Source of the DNA: Pseudomonas sp. Irchel s3f7
Lineage (GTDB): Bacteria; Pseudomonadota; Gammaproteobacteria; Pseudomonadales; Pseudomonadaceae
Reading direction: 5' to 3'
Length of the DNA: 64,000 nucleotides
Assembly: GCF_900187615.1 (NCBI RefSeq)
Contig: NZ_FYDO01000017.1
Location: 62,001 to 126,000, forward strand
Of the stretch, positions 1 through 8,396 are shown in pieces (positions within the stretch are counted from its first letter, which is position 1; every line of letters begins with the position of its first letter). Position numbers and translations under genes: made by a program. The notes below the pieces were generated by a model. It made no database searches and was not told the origin of the DNA. It worked only from the letters and a program-made list of their open reading frames with translations.

Positions 1-794
1 TGACCATTGGCGGCCGGCTGCTGCATGCGTCGCCATTCCGGTTTGTTGGTGCTGGTCATGATCGACGGCGGATTGGTGAAAGCTCGGGTGGTCATGGCCG
101 TCGGCTCACGCATGGTCACTTGCAGCAGGCGCTGGGCCGCCGCATCGCCGACGTTGCCTTTGCCGCGAGCGATGTGTGCCACGCGATGGAACTCCTCGTC
201 AGCCAGACCAACGTGAAAATCCAGACCCAACGGTTTGGCAACCCGGGCCACAATGGACTCACCCGGCCCACGACCATCAGCACGTCGCAACAACTCGCCG
301 ATCAACCAGCCGTAAGTGATGGCCGCGTAGCCGTGGCCTTCACCCGGCGTCCACCACGGTGCTTCGGCGGCCAGCGCATCGACCATGGTTTGCCAATCGT
401 AAAGCGCTTCAGGGGCCAGCAACTCGCGCAGCGCGGGCAATCCGGCCTGGTGGCAAAGCAGTTGGCGCAGGGTGACGGATTCTTTGCCGGCAGCGGCGAA
501 TTCCGGCCAGTAGCGCGCAACCGGCGCATCCAGTTGCAGCTTGCCTTCAGCCACCAGTTGCAACGCGGTAACGGCGGTAAAGGTTTTGGTGCAGGAGAAC
601 AGGTTGGCGATGGTATCGCTGTGCCAGGCTTCGGCACCGTCCTTGTCAGCGGTGCCGGACCAGAGGTCGAGGACGGTTTCGCCGCCGACCTGGATGCACA
701 ACGCCGCGCCACGCTCCTGAGGATCGTCGAACAGCGCCGCGAACGCCTCACGCACCGGCTCGAACTTAAGCTCGTAATGACCCTGAATCTGCAC
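1..794 (-). CDS. Serine hydrolase, beta-lactamase/EstB family (partial)
   Basis: The gene is cut by the left edge, so its C-terminus is missing. It probably starts at a GTG (792-794), giving VQIQGHYELKFEPVREAF and about 264 visible residues. The family motif S-x-x-K is present as SCTK at about residue 68, and a second motif, HGYAAITYGWL, supplies the tyrosine region. This is the class C beta-lactamase/carboxylesterase fold, which usually acts as an esterase or peptidase on unknown substrates rather than on antibiotics. No signal peptide is seen, so it is probably cytoplasmic. No ATG start fits. Substrate cannot be inferred. Confidence 0.85.
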   Translation of the reverse strand, partial: MQIQGHYELKFEPVREAFAALFDDPQERGAALCIQVGGETVLDLWSGTADKDGAEAWHSDTIANLFSCTKTFTAVTALQLVAEGKLQLDAPVARYWPEFAAAGKESVTLRQLLCHQAGLPALRELLAPEALYDWQTMVDALAAEAPWWTPGEGHGYAAITYGWLIGELLRRADGRGPGESIVARVAKPLGLDFHVGLADEEFHRVAHIARGKGNVGDAAAQRLLQVTMREPTAMTTRAFTNPPSIMTSTNKPEWRRMQQPAANG

Positions 795-900
795 CCGTAA
801 CTCCCCGGATTAACGCTCTACAAAGTGGCGGGCATTGTTCCAGCCCTTGAGGGTTTTGGGAACAGGGTTGGGCTGGATGGTCAATTGAGGGCCAAGATCG

Positions 901-950
901 AAAGATCGCAGCTTGCGGCAGCTCCTCCAGGTGCTGCCGCAGGCTGCAAA
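901..950. repeat. REP-type inverted repeat
   Basis: Contains AAAGATCGCAGCTTGCGGC followed by an inverted GCTGCCGCAGGCTGC arm. It lies between two minus-strand genes. The same AAAGATCGCAG-GGCAGCTCC family recurs at many sites in the window. Confidence 0.7.
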
Positions 951-955
951 CGGGA

Positions 956-3439
956 TCAATGGCCTTTGCCGGAATGTCCACCCGCGCCCTTCCCCGGTCC
1001 TTTGCCGGCATCGGCTTTACGCCCGCCCTCGGCATCGTGGCTGGCTTTGTCGGCCTCGGTCGCCGCTTTCTCGGCTTCTTTACCCATTTTATCGACCGTC
1101 GCCAGATTGCTTTTGCGCACACTGTCGACGAAGCCCTGGAACGGCAGGTCGGTGATCCCCACCAGACCGAAGTGGCCGTTTTCCCCATCAAGCAGGCGAC
1201 CGGTCACCGGTTGGTCGAGGTACTGGAACCAATGCACGCCGACAATCGACGGCTCGCTCATCGCTTGCTTTAGGAAGTTCGCATAGGCCGGGCCACGGTC
1301 CTCTTCTTTCGCCAATTGCGTGACACCACCCCAGAACGGACCACGATCAGCCGAACCGAAATTGAACTCGGTAATCAGCACCGGTTTGTCGAGGCTGCGC
1401 AATTTGGCGAAGTCATAACCATCCTGGGGTTGCAGCGTGTACATGTTGAAACTCAACACATCGCAATACTGGGCGCAGGATTCGACTGCTTCCGGCGTGG
1501 TGATGGCGAAACGGCCGCCGAGCAATAACTGGTTCGGCGCGTGCCACTTGAGCGAATCGGAAATGGTCTTGAAGTAAGCGTCGGCGAAGACCTTCTGGAA
1601 GTATTTGAAGTCGGCTTCGATTTCCGGATATTCGGCGCTTGGCATCGGTGGCACGAAACCCGGGTCTTCCATCAATTCCCACGCGGGCAAATCGATGCCC
1701 CACGCTTTCGACAGGCCGGCCTGGTTGCGGTACTTATCGCGCAATTGCTTGAGGAACGCACGCTTGGCCGGGACGTCGGTGGTCATTTTCAAGGTGCCGT
1801 AGGCCAAGGCATAACGGTCTTTCGGATCATCGCCAGGACCGGCCCAGGCCAGTTCATTGTCGGCGTAATAACCGATCAGCCATGGGTCGTCGCGGTGATC
1901 GCGAGCGGCAATGGCCACGGCGCGTTCCGTGGCCATGGCGAAGCGCGGGTCGAACGGATCAGGCATGCCACCCCACCAATCGCTGCCAGTGCTGATGCTG
2001 GCGTAATCACCGACGATCGATAACGGCAAGGTGTACGGCACGCGATCGGCATTACCCAGCGCCGGCGCACTCCAGTTTCCGATCGTGTTGAAGCCCCAGG
2101 CTTGCAGGCGATCGAGTGTGTGGCGGGCCCAGCGCTGCTCGTCAAAAACCGCCTTGCAAGGCTCGACAGCAATTGGCGCTGGCGCTTTCGCTTCAGTTTG
2201 GGCAGCTTCAGCGACACCGGCTTCAGGGCTCGGCGGCACAACCGCTGGTTCAACGGCTTTCTCTGCCGTGGCCTCAACTGCATCAGCCTTGGCCGCAGCA
2301 GCGACGCCCGCCTTGGTGTCACTGCCCAGTGCGCAAGGGTCGCCATACAAACGCTGCAAGTTGGCCCCGTAAAAATCGTACCAGCGCCCGGCGTTGTAGC
2401 CGCGTCCCAAGTCAGCACCGTTGCCGCCCCGGTTGTCGCCTTCGCCAAAGTGGCTGGCCAGGTTTTCGTCAGCCTTGGGCAGGGATTCGAACATCCACTC
2501 GCGACCGGCCACGTAGGTCTGGTTGACGTCCGGGGTGACGGTGTTGACGCCCAGCGAATAGAACGGATGGCCCTCCGGCGTCACCAGATACCAGCGACCG
2601 TCGCGCTTCTCGGTGCGGAAAAAGCCGCTAGCCTTGAACGATTGACCTTTGTTCAAGCCGCCAAATTTGTCCAGGGACGACTTTTCGCGCTCGGCCAGCC
2701 AGGTTTTCAGTTGTTGCTGTTCCTTGGCGGCGGCGCTTTTCAGCTGCTCGTCAGTGCTGATTTTTTCCGGCCACTTGGCCCGCGTCGATTGACCGTAAGC
2801 ATCGACCAATCCGCCATACACGGTTTGGGTCACCGACTCGCCGTCCTGCACGCCAAAGCGTTCCAGCAAAATACTTTGCGCGACGTTCGGCTGATCCATC
2901 GACACACTCACCGACACCACTTGGCCACGGTCCAGCGCGCCAGCACTGCTGGCCAACAACACACGCTGGCCGTCGATCGTCATCGGCATTGGCGGGCCGG
3001 CCTTCATGCCCAGGCTCAACGGTGAAGTCGGTTGCAATGGCACCAACAGCGTTTGCGCGGGGCCGGCCGGCAGGTCGACGCGGCTGACCAGCGTCTTGCC
3101 GTCATTGCTCTGGATCGTCACGTACAGGGTCAGGGCCCAGTCCATCGCACTCTGGACCCGCAAGCTCATGAAACCCGATTGCGACCAGTCCCAGGCACCG
3201 CTCTGCGGACTCAGGCGCAAGGTCGGCCGCGCGACCGGGTTGAACGTTACCCGCCGCAGCACTTCGCCCTCGGGGGTTTGCTCGGCGTTGGATTGCGGCA
3301 GGCTGGCGTCCTGAGTCGCCACCTGAACCACGTCGGCGGGGCGCACAAAGTTGAACAGCGTTTGCTGACCGGCGGGAGCGGCCAGCAAAGGTGTTGCGAA
3401 CAACAGGGCAAAAACAGCGGGCAACGAACGGCGAATCAT
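956..3439 (-). CDS. Exported agarase-like glycoside hydrolase
   Basis: A protein of 827 residues resembling proteins annotated as beta-agarase in Pseudomonas. I chose the ATG at 3439 because it begins a clean signal peptide (MIRRSLPAVFALLF, cleavage near LLAAPA); a TTG ten codons upstream is less likely. The N-terminal 200 residues look like a beta-sandwich. The catalytic TIM-barrel part carries YYADNE near residue 524 (candidate acid/base Glu) and ITEFNFG near residue 691 (candidate nucleophile Glu). Two low-complexity segments stand out: an Ala/Glu/Pro-rich insert at about residues 370-425, and a Lys/Gly/His-rich tail. Agar is an unlikely natural substrate for a soil pseudomonad; an exopolysaccharide is an inference only. 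Confidence 0.75.
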   Translation of the reverse strand: MIRRSLPAVFALLFATPLLAAPAGQQTLFNFVRPADVVQVATQDASLPQSNAEQTPEGEVLRRVTFNPVARPTLRLSPQSGAWDWSQSGFMSLRVQSAMDWALTLYVTIQSNDGKTLVSRVDLPAGPAQTLLVPLQPTSPLSLGMKAGPPMPMTIDGQRVLLASSAGALDRGQVVSVSVSMDQPNVAQSILLERFGVQDGESVTQTVYGGLVDAYGQSTRAKWPEKISTDEQLKSAAAKEQQQLKTWLAEREKSSLDKFGGLNKGQSFKASGFFRTEKRDGRWYLVTPEGHPFYSLGVNTVTPDVNQTYVAGREWMFESLPKADENLASHFGEGDNRGGNGADLGRGYNAGRWYDFYGANLQRLYGDPCALGSDTKAGVAAAAKADAVEATAEKAVEPAVVPPSPEAGVAEAAQTEAKAPAPIAVEPCKAVFDEQRWARHTLDRLQAWGFNTIGNWSAPALGNADRVPYTLPLSIVGDYASISTGSDWWGGMPDPFDPRFAMATERAVAIAARDHRDDPWLIGYYADNELAWAGPGDDPKDRYALAYGTLKMTTDVPAKRAFLKQLRDKYRNQAGLSKAWGIDLPAWELMEDPGFVPPMPSAEYPEIEADFKYFQKVFADAYFKTISDSLKWHAPNQLLLGGRFAITTPEAVESCAQYCDVLSFNMYTLQPQDGYDFAKLRSLDKPVLITEFNFGSADRGPFWGGVTQLAKEEDRGPAYANFLKQAMSEPSIVGVHWFQYLDQPVTGRLLDGENGHFGLVGITDLPFQGFVDSVRKSNLATVDKMGKEAEKAATEADKASHDAEGGRKADAGKGPGKGAGGHSGKGH

Positions 3440-3535
3440 GAGAACGAAATTCTCCCTAACGACCTTCAATGGGCCTGTGGAAAAGCGATGGCTGAAAGAT
3501 AGACAACGCAGTGGGCGAAACCGCCCACCGGAGTC

Positions 3536-5680
3536 TCAGGAAATTTCGCGGCGGAAAGGAGGCAATGCATTGAGGATCGCCTTGCCATAACGCTGGGTGA
3601 CCAGGCGTCGATCGAGCAAGGTGATGGTGCCGCGGTCTTCTTCGGTACGCAGCAAGCGTCCGCAGGCTTGAACCAGTTTCAGCGAGGCGTCCGGTACGGA
3701 GATTTCCATGAACGGATTACCACCACGGGCTTCGATCCATTCGGCCAGCGCGGCTTCGACCGGGTCATCCGGTACCGAGAACGGAATCTTGGCGATGACC
3801 ACGTGCTCGCAATAGGCGCCGGGCAAGTCGACCCCTTCGGCGAAACTCGCCAGGCCGAACAGCACGCTCGAATCCCCGCCATCGACCCGCGCTTTGTGCT
3901 TGTTCAGGGTTTCCTGTTTCGACAGGTTGCCTTGAATGAACACTTGCTTGCGCCAGTCGCGGTCGAGTCCGTCGAACACGTCCTGCATCTGTTTGCGCGA
4001 GGAGAACAGCACCAACGTGCCCCGCGAGCCTTCGACCAGTTCCGGCAAGTCACGAATGATCGCGGCGGTGTGCGCGGCGGCGTCACGGGGGTCGGCGTTC
4101 AGGTTCGGCACCCGCAGCACGCCGGCATCGGCATGGTGGAACGGGCTCGGGACCACGGCGGTCACGGCTTTTTTCGGCAGCCCGGCGCGCATGCGGAAGC
4201 GGTCGAAAGTGCCGAGTGCAGTCAGGGTCGCCGACGTGACGAGACAGCCATAGGCCACGTTCCACAAATTGCGCCGGAGCATTTCCGCCGCGAGGATCGG
4301 GCTGGCGTTGACCTCAATGTCGAACAGCGAACCGCTTTCGGCCAGGGTCAGCCAACGGGCCATGGGCGGGTTGTCCTCCGGGTCTTCAACGGTGAAGGCG
4401 GTCCACAATTCCCAGTTGCCCGAAGAGCGGGACAACAGGCTGCCGAACAGTGGATACCATTCTTCGGCCTGATTGCTGGCGATGCCGATGTTGACCTCGC
4501 CGTCCATGCCTTCCTTGAGCAATTCGGTGAGGCGCGTGAACAGGTCGGTCAGGCGCGCGAAGCCTTTCTTCAGCTCGATGCCCATTTCACGCATGTGATC
4601 GGGAATCACCCCGCCGACAAACCGGTGACGTGGCCGCTCGCGACCTTCGACGTCTTCGCCGGGTTTGAAATCGGCGATCTGCTCGCAGGCCGTGAACATG
4701 AATTGCTGCTGGGTCTTGATCTCTCGCGCCAGCTCCGGCACCTGCTCGAGCAACTTGCCCAAGTCGCCCGGCAAGGGATGCTGGGCCAGCAACTTGGTGA
4801 GGTTCTTCGCGGTGGTTTCCAGCCAGTCGGCCGTGGAGCGCAGGCGGGTGTAATGGGCGAAATGGCCGATGGCCTTGTCCGGCAGGTGATGACCTTCGTC
4901 GAATACATAAATGGTGTCGCGCGGATCCGGCAGCACCGCGCCGCCGCCCAGGGCCAGGTCGGCCAGGACCATGTCGTGGTTGGTGACGATCACGTCGACC
5001 TTGCCCATGCCTTCGCGGGCCTTGTAAAAGGCGCACTGGCCGAAATTCGGGCAATGACGGTTGGTGCACTGGCTGTGGTCGGTGGTCAGGCGCGCCCAAT
5101 CGGCGTCTTCCAGCGCGGTGGACCAACTGTCGCGGTCGCCGTCCCACTTATTGCCGGCGAGCTTCTCGATCATGCTGGTGAACAGCTTCTGACTGGCTTC
5201 GTCGACTTCGATCTTGAAGCCTTCTTCTTCGAACAACTGAGCGGTGGCGGTTTGCGCGTGACCTTCCTGGAGCAACATGTCGAGCTTGGACAGGCACATG
5301 TAGCGCCCACGCCCCTTCGCCAGGGCGAAGCTGAAATTCAGCCCGCTGTTGCGCATCAAGTCAGGCAGGTCCTTGTAGACGATCTGCTCCTGCAACGCGA
5401 CGGTCGCAGTGGCGATCACCAGGCGCTTGCCGGCGGCCTTCGCCGTCGGAATCGCCGCCAGGCTGTAGGCCACGGTCTTGCCGGTACCGGTGCCGGCTTC
5501 CACCGCGACAATCGCGGGGTCGCCACTGCGCCGGCCTTCGTCGTCGGTGTCGATATCACCGAGGACTTTGGCGACTTCGGCGATCATCAGGCGTTGGCCG
5601 TAGCGCGGCTTGAGGCTCTTGGCTTCGAGAAAACGCGAGTAGGCGCCCTGGATCGTGGTTTTGAGTTCAGTGCTGATCAT
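3536..5680 (-). CDS. dinG: ATP-dependent DNA helicase DinG
   Basis: 714 residues, the usual size for DinG, an XPD-like 5'-3' DNA helicase with an iron-sulfur cluster that unwinds forked DNA and R-loops. Walker A is VEAGTGTGKT near residue 65. Candidate cluster cysteines are YMCLSK and the group CTNRHCPNFGQC. The DEAH box is VFDEGHHL, and the C-terminal helicase motif QACGRLLRTEEDRG is intact. Its upstream region holds a LexA-type box (5703-5718), agreeing with the SOS control known for dinG in E. coli. It is divergent from the CopD-like gene. Confidence 0.95.
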   Translation of the reverse strand: MISTELKTTIQGAYSRFLEAKSLKPRYGQRLMIAEVAKVLGDIDTDDEGRRSGDPAIVAVEAGTGTGKTVAYSLAAIPTAKAAGKRLVIATATVALQEQIVYKDLPDLMRNSGLNFSFALAKGRGRYMCLSKLDMLLQEGHAQTATAQLFEEEGFKIEVDEASQKLFTSMIEKLAGNKWDGDRDSWSTALEDADWARLTTDHSQCTNRHCPNFGQCAFYKAREGMGKVDVIVTNHDMVLADLALGGGAVLPDPRDTIYVFDEGHHLPDKAIGHFAHYTRLRSTADWLETTAKNLTKLLAQHPLPGDLGKLLEQVPELAREIKTQQQFMFTACEQIADFKPGEDVEGRERPRHRFVGGVIPDHMREMGIELKKGFARLTDLFTRLTELLKEGMDGEVNIGIASNQAEEWYPLFGSLLSRSSGNWELWTAFTVEDPEDNPPMARWLTLAESGSLFDIEVNASPILAAEMLRRNLWNVAYGCLVTSATLTALGTFDRFRMRAGLPKKAVTAVVPSPFHHADAGVLRVPNLNADPRDAAAHTAAIIRDLPELVEGSRGTLVLFSSRKQMQDVFDGLDRDWRKQVFIQGNLSKQETLNKHKARVDGGDSSVLFGLASFAEGVDLPGAYCEHVVIAKIPFSVPDDPVEAALAEWIEARGGNPFMEISVPDASLKLVQACGRLLRTEEDRGTITLLDRRLVTQRYGKAILNALPPFRREIS

Positions 5681-5702
5681 GGATTGTCGGGCGCAAAAAA
5701 CG

Positions 5703-5718
5703 CTGGATAAATTTTCAG
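5703..5718. promoter_or_regulatory. LexA-type box upstream of dinG
   Basis: CTGGATAAATTTTCAG fits the CTG-N10-CAG pattern of gammaproteobacterial LexA sites with an A/T-rich centre. It lies 23-38 nt upstream of the dinG start codon. The central bases differ from the best consensus, so binding is inferred. Confidence 0.5.
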
Positions 5719-5779
5719 TGGTTCGGTTCGGCGGCTATCATACCCCGCTAATGAATCCCGCGCAGAACGGAGTACCTCA

Positions 5780-6244
5780 ATGACACCTTTTAGCCTCATT
5801 TATAGCCTGCATGTCGTTGCCTCACTGGTGTGGGTCGGCGGCATGTTTTTCGCCTGGATGGTCCTGCGCCCCGCAGCGGTGACGGCACTGGAAGGCCCTG
5901 CCCGGCTAAAGCTGTGGGTAGAAGTGTTTCAAGGTTTTTTCCGTTGGGTCTGGGTGGCGGTCGTGCTGTTGCCGGTCAGCGGCGTGGGCATGCTGCACAT
6001 GCACTTCGGTGGCTTTGAGACTGCGCCACGTTATGTGCAGGTGATGATGGGTTTGTATGTGGTGATGACGGCGTTGTTTATCCGGATTCAGGCGCTGATG
6101 CTGCCGGAACTGCGCACGGCCGTGGCCGAGCAGGATTGGCCCGCGGGTGCAGCGGTGCTGGGGCGGATCCGCAAGCTGGTGGGGATCAATCTGCTGGTGG
6201 GGTTGGTCGTGGTGGCGATTGGTGCGGCACGGCCGATGTTTTGA
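5780..6244 (+). CDS. CopD-like integral membrane protein
   Basis: 154 residues with four hydrophobic segments, starting with LIYSLHVVASLVWVGGMFFA (His-containing first helix) and ending in a helix beside GAARPMF. The His in the first helix and a Met/His pair in the second (GMLHMHF) match CopD-family proteins, often suggested to handle copper or heme in the inner membrane. It stands alone, with a REP pair downstream. Function is not established for this small subgroup. Confidence 0.75.
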   Translation: MTPFSLIYSLHVVASLVWVGGMFFAWMVLRPAAVTALEGPARLKLWVEVFQGFFRWVWVAVVLLPVSGVGMLHMHFGGFETAPRYVQVMMGLYVVMTALFIRIQALMLPELRTAVAEQDWPAGAAVLGRIRKLVGINLLVGLVVVAIGAARPMF

Positions 6245-6259
6245 ATCTATCGAGCGTTT

Positions 6260-6391
6260 GTGGCGAGGGAGCTTGCTCCCGCTCGGCTGCGAAGCAGCCG
6301 TAAACCGGTGAACGCGCTCATCCTGAAAAAAATACATTATCCGGATTCGGGGCTGCTTCGCGCCCCAGCGGGAGCAAGCTCCCTCGCCACA
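6260..6391. repeat. REP pair in inverted arrangement (REPIN-like)
   Basis: GTGGCGAGGGAGCTTGCTCC at the left end and its inverted copy GGGAGCAAGCTCCCTCGCCAC at the right flank about 90 nt of spacer with smaller stems. Two REPs facing each other like this are typical of Pseudomonas REPINs. Confidence 0.85.
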
Positions 6392-6406
6392 GAGTCCTGG
6401 CTGGAT

Positions 6407-7165
6407 TTACAACCGCTGCACAGTCACCGAGCCCGCCGCGCCTTCCGGTCCTGGCTGACCATCCGCTCCAGGTTTGCCGCCCTTGCCGCCGTCGGCCTCG
6501 TAAACGAGGCAACCCTTGGCTTTGCCACCCGCCCCCGGTTTGCCGCCAGGGCCGGCCAGGCCACCAGCACCACCGGCCACCTGAACCTTGATCCGATCGG
6601 CCGGGTAGTCGCGCGGCAATGTCAGTTTGACCAGTGCCCCCGGCGCGCCGGCCTGACCATTACTGCCGTCGCTGCCATCGGCACCACGACCGGCCTGGCC
6701 CCAAGTGCAGCCCGGATCCTGACCGTTGGCCCCGTCGAGGCCCACAAACCCCGGAGCTCCTGCGCCACCGCGAGCGTCCACCTGAAGTTGCGATGCATTC
6801 AGGGTCTTGATCTGTAAATCCAGGTTTCGTCCGGAACGGGCAGCCTTCTGATACGTCCCCGGCGCACCGCGCGCCGTGATCTGGCTACCCTCGGACAAAT
6901 CAGCCCGATGGACCTTCAACGCCAACGTCTGTTCGCCGGGCACAATCGCAATGCGTGCGTCACGCCCCAAACGCAGTTCGCCCACGGAGACTTCGGTCAC
7001 GTTCGAGGGGATCAGCAAAGTGCCGTAATCGGCGACGTCCAGGCGTTCGAGTTGCAGGGTGCTGGCGGTGTTGGGCAACCGCATCAGCGAGTTGGTTTCG
7101 ACGCTCACCACCTGTGCGCAGGCCAATGGACTGATGAATACGGCGAGCAGACAGAGTTTACGCAT
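6407..7165 (-). CDS. Exported Gly-rich collagen-like protein
   Basis: 252 residues from the ATG at 7165, chosen because it begins a signal peptide (MRKLCLLAVFISPLACA). Residues about 20-120 form a non-repetitive domain. From about residue 125 the protein is dominated by glycine clusters, including GKPGADGQPGPEGAAG, which reads as consecutive G-X-Y triplets. Only two cysteines are seen in the mature part. It overlaps the end of the DUF1145 gene by 8 nt, so the two are probably translated together. Likely periplasmic or surface-exposed; no function is known to me. Confidence 0.75.
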   Translation of the reverse strand: MRKLCLLAVFISPLACAQVVSVETNSLMRLPNTASTLQLERLDVADYGTLLIPSNVTEVSVGELRLGRDARIAIVPGEQTLALKVHRADLSEGSQITARGAPGTYQKAARSGRNLDLQIKTLNASQLQVDARGGAGAPGFVGLDGANGQDPGCTWGQAGRGADGSDGSNGQAGAPGALVKLTLPRDYPADRIKVQVAGGAGGLAGPGGKPGAGGKAKGCLVYEADGGKGGKPGADGQPGPEGAAGSVTVQRL

Positions 7166-7436
7166 GGGAAGCCTTCGGTGCGGTGGGGGCAGGAATGGTT
7201 TGCAGATGGAAAACGCCGAAAATGACAATCTTCAGGCGATCGCGCCAAGGGTGGGCGCGTCCTTTGAGGCTGCGATTGCACAGCAGCACTTCAAGCAGAT
7301 GAAAGAATGCCAGGAGGCCACCGGCCAGATTGACCAGATGGTGCAGCGGAAATACAAACGGCATGAGCAGATTGAACAGCACCACCAGCCAGAACATCAG
7401 GGTCAGTAACTTCCCCAGCCCCCATAACGCCTTCAT
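7158..7436 (-). CDS. DUF1145 family small membrane protein
   Basis: 92 residues with two or three hydrophobic stretches (LLTLMFWLVVLFNLLMPFVF and LAGGLLAFFHLLEVLL), then a basic loop and another hydrophobic run. This matches the DUF1145 family of short inner-membrane proteins of unknown function. It is the first gene of a two-gene unit; its stop lies inside the start of the Gly-rich exported protein. Confidence 0.75.
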   Translation of the reverse strand: MKALWGLGKLLTLMFWLVVLFNLLMPFVFPLHHLVNLAGGLLAFFHLLEVLLCNRSLKGRAHPWRDRLKIVIFGVFHLQTIPAPTAPKASHA

Positions 7437-7584
7437 ACGCCCCCCCGATGAGAATTATTATTTGCACGCACAGTAACGGCTTCCACGCAGGATAAGCCAG
7501 AGGGCAATAGAAAATTCTTCATGAAGGCCGCCAAATGGCCGTCGCGACGCTCAAAAATATCGTCCGACGGCTCTATTTCAAGGC

Positions 7585-8307
7585 TCAGCGGTTGACGTGA
7601 AGTTCTACGCGACGGTTCTTCGCGCGCCCCTCCTCGGTTTCGTTATCGGCAATCGGCTCGCTCTCACCTTTGCCTTCGCTGGTAACTTTGTTCGGCGCCA
7701 CACCCTGGCTCAACAGGTATTCCGCCACGCTGGTGGCACGTCGCTCCGACAAGGCCTGGTTATAGGCATCCGCACCCACGCTGTCGGTGTGGCCAACCAC
7801 TTTCACGCTCACCACGCTGGCGTCCTCCAGCTTGCCCATGATCGCATCCAGCTGGCTCTTTGCCGTAGGGGTCAGATCGGCCTGGTTGAACGCAAACAAC
7901 ACTTCGCCGGCATCGCTCAGGGTGATGACTTCAGATTGCGCAGGAGTGGGGGCGGGAGTCTCGCTAACTGCGTTCTGCGGCAACGGACAACCGCGATGAT
8001 CGACCGTGGTATTGGCAGGAGTATCGGCACAGCGGTCACGTCGATCGAAAACGCCATCGCTGTCTTCGTCGCCATCCTGTGCATAGCAGATCAAGCCACC
8101 GGCCAAGATGCCCAGCGCAGCTCCACCACCGGCCCAGCCGGCACTTTCGATTGCACCAAGGCCTCCACCGACCAGCCCGCCAATAAGACTGCAGATCGGC
8201 CAGGTTCGTTGATTGAGGGGGGCAGTGCCATCACTGTGAGTGGCGCAGCCCGTCAACAGGCTGCCAAGTAGCAGAACCGGCAATACGGTCCTTGTGAGAA
8301 AGATCAT
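7585..8307 (-). CDS. OmpA-family lipoprotein with TSP3 repeat (second copy)
   Basis: 240 residues from the ATG at 8307, preceded by CAGGAG. The signal peptide ends in the lipobox LLTGC, so it is predicted to be an outer-membrane lipoprotein. A Gly-rich membrane-like stretch follows, then a calcium-binding thrombospondin type 3 motif (DGDEDSDGVFDRRDRC), and a C-terminal OmpA peptidoglycan-binding domain with VVGHTDSVGADAYNQALSERR and the terminal NRRVEL. It is a diverged paralogue of the gene just upstream (8397-9083). Its ribosome binding site is inside a strong hairpin (8316-8351). Confidence 0.9.
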   Translation of the reverse strand: MIFLTRTVLPVLLLGSLLTGCATHSDGTAPLNQRTWPICSLIGGLVGGGLGAIESAGWAGGGAALGILAGGLICYAQDGDEDSDGVFDRRDRCADTPANTTVDHRGCPLPQNAVSETPAPTPAQSEVITLSDAGEVLFAFNQADLTPTAKSQLDAIMGKLEDASVVSVKVVGHTDSVGADAYNQALSERRATSVAEYLLSQGVAPNKVTSEGKGESEPIADNETEEGRAKNRRVELHVNR

Positions 8308-8315
8308 GTTGAAAG

Positions 8316-8351
8316 CTCCTGTGTCACCGGCCAATACCGGTTACACAGGAG
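8316..8351 (-). promoter_or_regulatory. RNA hairpin covering the ribosome binding site
   Basis: On the transcript CTCCTGTGT pairs with ACACAGGAG, extended inward by ACCGG/CCGGT with one mismatch and a 6-nt loop. The AGGAG Shine-Dalgarno of the gene starting at 8307 is in the 3' arm. The structure would hide the site unless opened; control of translation is inferred. Confidence 0.65.
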
Positions 8352-8360
8352 TAAAGACCC

Positions 8361-8389
8361 GCATCCGCGACTGCACAAGGCGCGGATGC
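8361..8389 (-). other. Intergenic hairpin between OmpA paralogues
   Basis: A perfect 9-bp stem, GCATCCGCG and CGCGGATGC, with an 11-nt loop, just after the stop of the upstream OmpA gene. There is no T-run after it, so it resembles an mRNA-stabilising or weak termination element rather than a full intrinsic terminator. Confidence 0.6.
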
Positions 8390-8396
8390 GAAGGGA

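Noticed and set aside
2102..3025. 307-codon plus-strand frame within the agarase-like gene
   Set aside because: No start site or motifs; opposite strand has signal peptide and catalytic motifs.
3440..3469. Upstream TTG start for the agarase-like gene
   Set aside because: Would add ten residues before a perfect signal peptide.
3668..5710. Long open frame (680 codons) on the plus strand opposite dinG
   Set aside because: Shadow of a GC-rich gene: no family motifs or ribosome site, and the minus strand holds a full DinG.
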